Assembly (NCBI GenBank): GCA_016858145.1
Contig: JAEHOE010000034.1
Coordinates: forward strand, 310,001-374,000
DNA: 64,000 nt
Direction of reading: 5' to 3'
DNA from: Edaphochlamys debaryana
Taxonomy: Eukaryota; Chlorophyta; Chlorophyceae; Chlamydomonadales
Below are positions 22,893-32,600 of the stretch, in pieces. Positions within the stretch are counted from its first letter, which is position 1. Every line of letters begins with the position of its first letter. The notes under the pieces are model-generated. The model saw only the letters and a program-made list of their open reading frames with translations, did no database searches and was not told the DNA's origin. The translations under genes were made by a program, and so were the position numbers.

Positions 22893-23580
22893 TCCCCCCA
22901 GCGGCTACCGGTATGTATTGCACACCCCTTTTATACAACCCAGCAATTAGTTGTTGAGAGGAGGGCGGGGGAAACTTGTTGCCGAACCTTCGAGGTCCTC
23001 CGGCCTCTCGGGCCCCTCCGGCTCCTCGATCGAGGCCCTCGCCGGGGGCGGCGGCCCCCCCAAAGCGGTCCCCGTTACTCCCAGTCGAGACGTAGACTCG
23101 TCTCTCACGCACACTCATACACCACGGTTCTAGGGGAGGCTCCCCCGCTCCGTCGGCCGTCCTCTGTTCCCCTGGCTGACCTCCTGGTGAGTACTGCACG
23201 GAGTGCACGCCGCCGCAGTGGGCCGCAGCGCCCCCCACGCCTATGTAATCTCCGTGCGTCTTTGTCCCCAGCTGGGGACCCCATACTGCAGTATGCCTCT
23301 TGGGCCCCTGTCCCATGCCGTCGAGTCGTGAAGCACGCGCCCCCGGTCCGCCCTTCCCCGCGCGCCCCCTCCCTCCTGCAGGAGAACGAAACCCGTACAT
23401 CAAAACCCCCTCAAACCCCGCATCACACCTCGACAGCGCTGTTCGGACGTGGTCTCCGGTGCATCCGGGTTTCGCAATGGCCTGAGCAATATCATCCCAC
23501 TGCAAGTCCGCCAGGCAGGCGATGGAACGGGCAGGCTCGGTTAGGAATTGTGGTGGTAGTGGACCGGGTCGACTAGGCAA
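22888..23580 (-). CDS. Uncertain ORF, unknown family
   Basis: A 230-codon minus-strand frame lacks an ATG at its start. Its first 55 or so residues (around LADLQWDDIAQAIAKPGC and DAGFEGVLMYGF) have mixed composition that looks like real protein. The remainder is Gly/Arg-rich. A donor or acceptor could split it near 23385 (TTCTCCTGCAG). It may be an exon of the same transcript as 21504-22853 or a relic. No function can be assigned. Confidence 0.2.
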   Translation of the reverse strand: MPSRPGPLPPQFLTEPARSIACLADLQWDDIAQAIAKPGCTGDHVRTALSRCDAGFEGVLMYGFRSPAGGRGRAGKGGPGARASRLDGMGQGPKRHTAVWGPQLGTKTHGDYIGVGGAAAHCGGVHSVQYSPGGQPGEQRTADGAGEPPLEPWCMSVRERRVYVSTGSNGDRFGGAAAPGEGLDRGAGGAREAGGPRRFGNKFPPPSSQQLIAGLYKRGVQYIPVAAGGK

Positions 23581-24228
23581 GTAACGCGGCGCTAGGCCGG
23601 TTGTCCAAGGCCAACATTATGCTCTGTCCCACCCGGTCTCCGAGCTCCGCGTGGTTCTGCGCGAGCTGTGCAAGCTCGTCTGCACGCCACAACAATTCAC
23701 TACTCCGCCACTGCCGCTGCTTCATGAGAACCCAAGCTACTGTGAGCGTCGTAAGCTGGAACCTATTGTGTCGACGTTACTCGTAGAGCGAGTTGCGTGG
23801 GGTGAACCTTACTTAGGCAGCAGGCCGCAGGCCCGCCGCCCGACCATGCTCGCCCCCAGCCCGTTGATTACTGGCCTGCCCAGCAGCCCCTGAGCATGAG
23901 CAAGATGCACTTTGCAAGTTAACACGACACAATACATGAACAGCAGCCATGGCCGATCCAGGCCGATCGATTCGGGGGTACACGCGGCGGGGTACATGAC
24001 GATGCCTGGCGGACGGCGGGTTCGCTCTGCTACTGTCCAGACTCCTACAGCAGGCAGAAAATAAATCAACACGACACTTGCAGACTAGGTATTGGTACAG
24101 GTCGGGTGTCATCCCATCCAAGCGTCCGCTGACGCTACGCAATCTGAGACGAGGCAGCACTCAGGCATTGCTACTAGCAAACTATTTGGGGCGTTAACGA
24201 CCGCGGGGGCCCGCAACAAAGCTCAACA

Positions 24229-25155
24229 ATGGCAACGACTCCCGCCGACGCACCAGTCGCTTTCGGGCCGACGGGCGGTTTTGACCAAGGCACTGCTCGC
24301 TCTGGGACCTGCCGGGTATGTGCTGGACGTATTTGAAACTTGTGCACGTGGGCCCAGGACGCTACGTGACAACTTACCCTGCTGCCTACCCTGCTCCCCG
24401 CCCGCCCGGCACCTGGGCGGGGAAGGTTCGGGGCTGCGGGCGTGTCATGGAACTCGAGAAGCCATACTACCGTCGCTACATGATCTGCGAGCCTCACCTG
24501 CGCTGCCTGGACATCCGCGTGGACGGCCGACTGCAGAGGTTCTGCCAGCAGGTGGGGGCACGCCGGCGGTGTTGAGAGAGGTGCATGGAGAGATGCGTGG
24601 GGTGGGCAACAGGGCGCCGACCGCGAGCCACATGCGGGTCGAGGGCCACAGGGACGGGCATCAGCAGCCTTAGCTTGCACCGCACAACCGGGGTCGGGTA
24701 CCCAGCCAAGTGCCCGCCCAGTACCGGTACCCTCAAGGGCGGGTCACCAGGGTTCACCACGCACACGGTCAGCATTGCGTCACCTTGAAGTAATGTTGAT
24801 TGCCTGCATCTATCTCCGCACGCAGTGCTGCAAGTTCCAAGACCTGGCTGACTTTGACGAATACAAGAGGTGCACTCTGCTTCCTTGTGGGAGTCAGGGC
24901 ACGCGATCGGACCTTACTTCCCTGCCTTGCCAACACGCTCTCAGTAGCCCCGCCGTCGCGCCCACCTTCGCTGCTCTGGCGGTGCTTCTGGTGCCATTGC
25001 ATGCGGTCCCACCATGACACAGCGCCGCACACCGCCGCAGGTCGTGCCGCGATAGCATGGCTCAGCACGTGAAGCGGCGGCGGAGCGCGTCGGGGCAAAC
25101 CCAGGAGCTGGCGGTTTGGAGCGCAGGGGAAACCGAGGACGACGCACCTAGCTAA
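24229..25155 (+). CDS. Small SBP-box transcription factor
   Basis: Four exons, 24229-24315, 24426-24551, 24826-24869 and 25041-25155, splice at GT-AG sites to a 123-residue protein. Residues 28-100 form an SBP (SQUAMOSA promoter-binding) domain, a plant and green-algal DNA-binding fold that normally recognises GTAC cores. The first zinc site is complete: Cys28, Cys33, Cys50, His53 (C-x4-C-x16-C-x2-H). The second has Cys69, Cys72 and Cys88, but Gln76 replaces the usual His (CQQCCKFQ). The bipartite nuclear localisation signal KRSCR...KRRR (85-100) is intact and is created only by the exon 3/exon 4 splice. The intron between CQQ and C sits where plant SBP genes commonly have one. The protein is almost only the domain, so it might act as a competitor, a partner-dependent factor or a decayed paralogue. 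A TGTAA lies 120 bases downstream. Confidence 0.85.
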
Positions 25156-25275
25156 TGGTGCTGATGGCCCTGCAGTGAGCGAGAGGGTCCTTAGCCTGGC
25201 CCCAAGGCCCCAAGGGCGGTCCGAGCTAATGAGGGGGTGCGGGGGTGCGGTGGGTACCGGTAGTGGAAAAGTGAT

Positions 25276-25280
25276 TGTAA
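25276..25280 (+). promoter_or_regulatory. TGTAA polyadenylation signal of the SBP gene
   Basis: TGTAA occurs about 120 bases after the SBP stop codon, the expected spacing for a short algal 3' UTR. Confidence 0.55.
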
Positions 25281-25360
25281 TAGGGGTCCGGACTCCGGAG
25301 GAGCAGTGCAATTGGGTGAGCGGCCGCCGGCGGCGTGGGCGGCAGGCCCTACTGTAGATA

Positions 25361-25600
25361 GAGGGGAGGAAGGGGAGGAAGGGGAGGAAGGGGAGGAAGG
25401 TGGAGGAAGGGGAGGAAGGGGAGGAAGGTGGAGGAAGGGGAGGAAGGGGAGGAAGGTGGAGGAAGGGGAGGAAGGGGAGGAAGGGGGGGAAGGTGGAGGA
25501 AGGGGAGGAAGGGGAGGAAGGTGGAGGGTGGAGGTAGGGGGAAGCAGGCGGCGGGGTGGGGGAGGAGGGCGGGGAGGGGGAGGAGGGGAAAGGGGCCCAA
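25361..25600 (+). repeat. Polypurine tandem repeat (GGAGGAAGG type)
   Basis: The plus strand is almost pure purine. It is built from GGGGAGGAA units joined in higher-order blocks by GGTGGAGGAA, giving an approximate 27-36 base period. Such homopurine tracts can adopt triplex or G-rich structures. It lies between the SBP gene and the 3' end of the SNF2 gene and is read as Glu/Gly or Pro/Ser/Leu repeats in spurious frames. Confidence 0.85.
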
Positions 25601-26675
25601 GGAAGCGTAGGGAGAGGAGCCAGGCGAAAGACCCAGGACGCGTGCGTGTTGACTGATGGCTGGTGTGCGCTCGGGCGGCGGCGGGCCTCAGTGAGTGGTT
25701 CAGTGGCACGTGCGCAGATTGGTTACGAAGCTGTTCCGGTGGCTTGCCATCTCTTGATTGCCTCGAGCCACACCGGCCTCGCCCCCACGTTCGTGCCCTC
25801 GTGATGACGAACCAAGCCACCCCGACAAGGCCCACACATGCAGCCCTAAGCCCAAGCCTTCGTCCCAACCCACGCTGGTCCCAGGCAGACGGAGCATGCG
25901 CTGGGCCAAGACCAGAGCGCATTCAAGCCAGGCTGGCTTCGTAAACTCGCATTGCATTCTGTTGCCCACCACGCACAACCTGTCTACCGACCTGCATGGC
26001 CCCTGCGAGCACAGAAACTACCTGGCGCAGGGCCAGAAAGCAACGCCTCCTCCTACCCACCTTAATATCGCTACCACGAAACAGCCGCTGGAGGCGGGTC
26101 TCACCTACGGTTAGTAGTTAACTCTCTCCCCCTTATCCGGGGCCGGCAGCTCGTCTGCCCGCTGGCCGCAACCCTGTAACGCGTCATTCCTAACCTACGG
26201 TCGAGTCAACCCGACTGCTTATCAGCCTGCGGATGGCCAGCGAGCGAGCACCACGACGCGTACGGCATGTACTCCACGCGCCTGCCCTGGCTTCCGTTTC
26301 GTTCATGGGAGTTCGGACTCGTACGACTGTACGGCTATCGTACGACTGTCGGCAAAAAACGGCCTCTCGTTCCTACGCGTCTGCCAACGGGGTGCACCGC
26401 CCTGCCCCTACCTCCACCGGGGCCTGCCACGCTGAAGCCGACGGGGCCCCGGTCCCCTTACCCAACAGCTGCCTTCCAGCACACACTGAGTGCCCCTCCC
26501 CGTCCTCTCTGCCCTCCGGCCCCTCAGGCGCCCCTGTCACTCACAGCTGCTGGGATACACACATGTACACCCCCACTCCGTCCGCCGCATGGCAAAGGAA
26601 GCGCAGGTCGTCCAGCGCCGTCCGCCGCGTGCCAAAACACAAACGCCCTCCCCCTCCCGTTTCCCCGCCGCCCCC
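25601..26675. other. Intergenic region, probably 3' flank of the SNF2 gene
   Basis: No coding region was recognised. No TTACA (reverse TGTAA) was noticed between here and the SNF2 stop codon, so the end of that transcript remains unplaced. The stretch 26450-26650 is pyrimidine-rich. Confidence 0.35.
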
Positions 26676-29600
26676 TCACGGCGCCTGCCCCGCCAGCCCC
26701 TGGAACAGGAAGCGCAGGTCGTCCAGCGTCAGCCGCCCCGCCGCGCCGCCGCCTTCGCGGCCCTCGCTCAGCGCCGCCGCCACCACGTCCCGCTTGGTCT
26801 GCTGCAGCTGCAGGATGCGGTCCTCCACGGAGCCCGCGATCGTGATGCGCGTCACGTGCACCGTGCGGGTCTGGCCTGTTGGGGGAAGGGGAAGGGCGGG
26901 GTGGTCAGTAGGGGTCAGCGGCAGCGCAGGAGGACGGCTCCACTTTCCGCTTTGAACCCCCGGTTTCGTCGCACTCCCGGGGCCAGACGGTGCGCTTTGC
27001 GAGTCGGCGTGAGGGCGGCCAACGCCTCCCTTTAGCCCCCTGCCCCCTCCCCACCCCACACAACCCATCCCCCACCACCCTACCGATGCGGTGCGCCCGG
27101 TCTATGGCCTGCTCCTCGGTGGTGGGGTTCCACCAGAGGTCCATGAGCACCACGTGGTTGGCGACCGTGAGGTTGACGCCCAGGGCCGCGGCCTTGAGGG
27201 AGACCTGACAGGGGGGGGAGGGGAGGGTGTTGATTGCTGAGCGAGATCGCGCCGACGCCATCAAAGGATATCCTTGCATGGATATCCAAAGGTACACACC
27301 GCCGAGTTCACCGAGTACCGGGAGGGAGGGGGGGGGAGGCAGAGGGATGCTGGGGCGTCGATCCCCGGCGCACACCGAAACCACGCAGGTGCATGTCCTT
27401 CCCCGCCCCCCCCCCTCCACCCACCAGCAGCACCATGACCTCCGCCCGCTGCTCGAAGTCCTGAATCGCCTTCTCGCGGTGCGGCACCGACATGGTGCCA
27501 TCGAGCCTTTGGGGTGGGTGGGTGGGGGGCGGGGAGGATACGGGTTGGGGTGCGTGAGGGAGGCAAGGGCTGTTAAACAGGGGAGGGCCGCATCAGCCGT
27601 GGGGCACAGGCATGTTGCCGTCCAGACCTTGGGGGGGCCGGATGAACGTTGGGGGTGGGGCGAGCGAAGGCCACCGAGAGACTGGCCGCACAGCGGGTTG
27701 CGCCGAGCCCAGCCCATGCCCTTCCCCTTCCCTCGCAAGCCGCCCGTCAGCTTCCCGCACCTGCGGAATGCGATCTTGGCCTTCTTGAGCGGGATCTCGA
27801 GCAGATCCAGCATGCTCGTCCACTGGCTGAACACAATCACCTTTTGGGGGGGGGGGGTGCACGGGGGTGCACGTGCGGTTACAGAGGGACCGAGGGAGGG
27901 CGAAGGGGTGGGTCCGAGCGGTGTGGGGCACGCCGGGCTACGCTCAGCCATGCAGAGCTAAGCTTGTGCCCTGGGGTGGGGAGGACGAAGACCTTCCCTT
28001 CCCTTGGTCAGGCAGTCGGCCCTTAGGCTCTCTTTGTCCCTCCTGTCCCTCCCTCCTGTCCCTCCCTTTCGTCCTCCCCTCCGTTCCCTCCCCTCTGCCC
28101 CTCCCTCCTGTCCGTCCCTTCTGTCCCTCCCTTTCGTCCTCCCCTCCGTTCCCTCCCTTCTGCCCCCCACCTTGTCGGGGCGGGTGGCTGTGGCGCTGGA
28201 GGGCCCCGCCCCCGAGGGCAGCGGCGGCAACTTGCGGAAGGCGCCCGTGAGGCGGCGGTCGGACTTGGACTTGACGGCCAGCGGGTTGGAGGGGCCGGCG
28301 GCGCTGGGCCTGGGGTGTGGGGGGGGGGGAGGAGCGGGGTGAGGGGGAAAGGGGTTTCGGCGATGGGACCGGGTGCGTGGGTTCTAACGAGATAGAGAAC
28401 GTTGGGGCGTGAAGCCCGCCGCCGGGGCTTCCGTGGGCGCCAGTCAAGGAGGCGGGAGCCAGGCATACGCCCACACAACTCGCTCCGCACCTGCCCGCCG
28501 CCCCCGAGTTGGCGTTGGCCCGCAGGGAGTCGAGCAGCGCCATGAGCGCGTCCACCTGGGGGGTGGGGGTGGGAGTGGGGGTGGGGGTTGGGGGGTGGTG
28601 TGCGGGAGGAGGAGCGGGTTCGTGCCGAGGGGCCCGTGCACGGCGGTACGCCATCGGGGCGTCCGGGGCTGGAGCGTGGGGGCTTGGGGGCGGGGCATGT
28701 GGTGGATCGGGTTGCCGAGGGGACCGTGCACCAAGGGTAGGGGCTGGAAGTTGGGTTTCAGGTCGGGAGTAGGAAGACAATAAAAAGAGAAGGGGAGTCC
28801 CCACGCCTAAGACCCGGGGACTTGGCGTGGCCAACCCGTGATGGGGCAGGTTGGCCACGCCCTCCCGCCACGGCCCGCCCTAGCTTTCACCACGGCCCTC
28901 CTACCTTGGACGAGCTGACCCAGGCCTCGCCGTCGCCCCCGGCCCCGCCGGCGCCGCCCGGGCCGCCGCCGATGCCCGCCGCCGCCGCCGCCGCTGGGTC
29001 CGCCGCCGCCAGCGCCGCCCCGCTGTGCAGGTCCCCCGCCCTCAGCAGGCGGCTGCAGGCGGGGCACAGCAGCTCGCCCTCCACGCCTGCGCGGGTGAGG
29101 AGGGCAAGGCAGGGGGAGGACAGGGGTCAGGGGTCAGGGGTCAGGGGTCAGGGGTCAGGGGTCAGGGGGCAAGGCCGGAGTACTGCACTTCCAGACAGGC
29201 AGCGCGCGGGCAGTTCGCCCTCGACGCGCGGCGCAGGTGACGGCGTCAGTGTCAAGGGGAAAGGCCTTGCAGGCGCGCCTCGCCACCTGATCGCATCCCC
29301 TCTCTCCTCCACCGCCCCCACCAGCCCCACCTCCTGACCCACCACCTGACCCGCCCCCTCCCTCCCTCCCCCTCCCATCACCCCCGGCACCCACTCGCGC
29401 CCTCCCTCTGCGCCGCCAGGCACTGGGCGCAGAACACGTGGCCGCATGCCGAGGCCGCGGGGTCCTCCGCGATGTCGCCGCAGCAGGGGCACTGCGCGTC
29501 CCCCCGGGCCAGGGCGGCCAGCAGCGCGGAGCGGGACTCGGGCGGCAGGCGCCGGGCGGCCGCCACCTCGGCAGCGCTGGGCGTGCCTGGGTGGTGGGTG

Positions 29601-32600
29601 GTGGTGGTGGTGGTGGTGGGTGCAGAGGAAGTGGCTGAGAGGGACGGAGGGGGGCTTACCGTTGCCCCTGCACCGTTACCCTGTGCCCACCCGCGGGGGA
29701 GCGTGCGTCCTCACCCCCCCACCTCCCCACCCCCTCACCCGTGCGGTGCCACTGCCGCCCCCCCTTGACCAGCCAGGGGTGGTTGCAGGCCTGCCGCAGC
29801 CGCAGCAGGCAGTGCAGCATGTTGACGTACTGCCGGGATCCAGAGGCGCCGCCGTCGCGCGCCGCCTTGAGCTCGCGCATGGATTCGGCCTGGATCTGGA
29901 TTCGGATGCGGCGTTGGTGGGATCCGGGGCGGCAAGGGGCAGGGGTTAGGGGGAGGCTGGAGGGAAGGTTGAGTTGACGGGGTTGCAGGTTGGGGCGGGC
30001 GGAGTGCCGGGTGGGTAGCGTAGGCGGAGCCACCACGCCCACCGTCTGCACCCCAGCACCCTGCCCCTCCGCACGCGCTCTGCAAGGGGTCGCCTCCGTG
30101 GCGTTCAGCCTCAACCCCATACACACTTGCCGCGCCAAAACACACACGCTTCCCCCCCTCTTCCCCCGCCCCCACCTGGCCGTAGAAAGCCGCCTCCGTG
30201 GCCGTGAAGCGCCTCCGCTGCAGCTCCTGGTTGCGTGCGGGCAGTCGGATGATGGGCTCCCCGTTGATGGTGGACTGCTTGGTGCGGCGGAGGAGCACGG
30301 CCTGGGGGGGAAGGGGGGAGGGTGGGGAAGGGTGTGTTTTGACACGCGGCACGTCACGGGGAGCTCTACCATGAAGAAGGCAGAGGCGGGGGTGGAGGTG
30401 GGGGTGGAAGCAAGGGCCTGACAGGATGGTGAGATTTCCAGCTCCGACCAAAGGGTGCTCTAATGACACACCTGCAGTACGGCCTGCAGGAACTTGTACC
30501 CCAGCTCGGGCTGCTCCGCGATCTTCCCTTTGATGAGCTCCTTGAACTTGCGGGACTCGCAGTAGGGCGAGTAGCGGATGAACCTGTATTGGGGGGAAAA
30601 GGAGGAGGCGGATGGGCGGGATGGTCTGGGTTTTGGATTGGGTTGGGGATACCAGAGCGGCGAGGACCCTCTCCCTTGCTACCCCCCCCTGGACTTGGGC
30701 CCCCTGCTCCCCCTCCTGCTCCCTCCCCCCACCGCTTCCCCCACCCCCACCTGAAGTACGAGTACAGGTCGTCCACCGTGTTCTGGATGGGCGTGCCGCT
30801 GAGACACCAGCGGCAGTGCGCGTGCAGGCGCCAGGCGGCGTGGGCGGCCAGGGTGCGGGGGTTCTTGATGGACTGGGCCTCGTCCAGGACCACCCTGGGG
30901 GGACGGGGGGGAAAGGGAGGGGAAGGGGCGTGTGTGTTTCGTGCCGGGCGGTGGGGCGGCCAGGGTGCGGGGGTTCTTGATGGACTGGGCCTCCTCCAGG
31001 ACCACCCTGGGGGTTTGGGAGACGGGGTTGAGGGATGGGGTTCAAGCCTTGAACAGCCGCTCGCGAGGGCGAGCAGGAGGTGGCTGCGAGGCGGCGGCTC
31101 CGCCCCGGCAGGCTATTCCCTTCCTCCTCCCGTTCCAGCCATCCCCCTCATCCTTCCCAGACGGCACATTATGGAAACCGGACGGAGCTAACCCTCCCCT
31201 ACCCCTCCCACCCTGCCCCACCGCCGCCACTTGACGCCGTACAGGATGCCGCCCTCCGCGCTGCCCCTGCTGCGGCTGCGCGCCTTGCCGCGGCCCGGGC
31301 CCTGAGTGGAGGGCAAGGAGGCAGCAGGGGCCGTGTGGCGATGTGGGTCGGGTGTTTCATGAGGGACCAAGGCCAAGAGACAAGGAACAAGGCGGCAGGG
31401 CGGCACGCCCCGCCTGGTCACTGCCCCCGGCCTCCTGCCCCACCCCACCCAGCTTCCGGTACGCTCCTCGGGCGCAGGCGACGCGACCCCGCTCAGCTCC
31501 ACCCCACCCCGCCCCCACCTCCTCTCCGCCGCTGTCATCCAACACGATCGGAGCATTGCTGGTGCCCTGGGAAGGAGAAGGGAAGGGCAACGCTCAGTCG
31601 GCGCCCGCCTCACTTACGGCTCTCTCAGCGGCAGAGGACACGCTCAGCCAGGGGCTGCCGGAAGCCGCTTTCCCCCCGCCGTGCGGGCGCGTGTACGATG
31701 CGTGAGCAACGCCTGGCCCTCCCTGCCCTTCGCGGCCCCCCCCCCCGCTCCCCGCCCTCGCCCTCGCCCTCGCCCTCCCTGCCCTTCGTGCCCACCCCCC
31801 ACCGCTCCCCGCCCGCAGCGCTCTGTCCTCGCCCTCGCCCTCTAACCGGCCCTCCCTGCCCCTCGCGCCGTGCCTGCCCCACGCACACCGCTTCGCACCG
31901 CCCCCCTCACCTGCCGTACAATCCGTACGGCCTGCTTGTCACGTGAGGGCGCCTCCTGCGCCAGGGTGCCGTACGTGGTGAGGACCACCCCCTGGGCGGC
32001 CAGCTGCTTGGCGGACCCCAGCCGGTCCTGACAGGGGGGAGGGAGGGATTTTGTCAAGCAGGAATCGATGCCGGCGAGCCTGATGCGCAGTAGAGGGAGG
32101 GAGGGAGGACGGGAAGGCGGCACTTGGCGCTGGCACCTGGTGGGAGGGCATTGCAGAGGGCATCCCCCTCCCCGCTGCCCTTCGACACTTGGCCCCCCTC
32201 CTTGCAACCCCCCTCGCCCTCGGTGCGCATCGGGCATTTGGTCTCTAACCGGTCCGACCCCCCCCCTCCCCGCCCTCACCTCGCCATGGTACACGTGCAC
32301 TGCCCCCTCGCCGCTCCGCCACCTCCTTGGTCCCCAACCTCCCGCCCTTCCCTTATGCCTCTTGCCTGCCCCCTCCCCCCCTCACCTTGCCATGGTACAC
32401 GTGCACCGACAGCCCCGCAGCGGGCGACACCTTCTCCCGGATCTCCCTCGCCCACTGGTGCAGCACCGAGGTGGGGCACACCACCAGCGTCCCCCCCAGC
32501 ACCAGCCCGGGAGGCTCCGGCTCGTACAGCGGCCCCTCGGCCTTGCCCTGCCCCTGCCCGCGGGCCTGCCCGGGCCTGGACGCGCCTGGGCCTGGGCCTG

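Noticed and set aside
25191..25922. Pro/Ser/Leu-rich minus-strand ORF and Glu/Gly plus-strand ORF
   Set aside because: They are readings of the polypurine tandem repeat. No splice or domain support.
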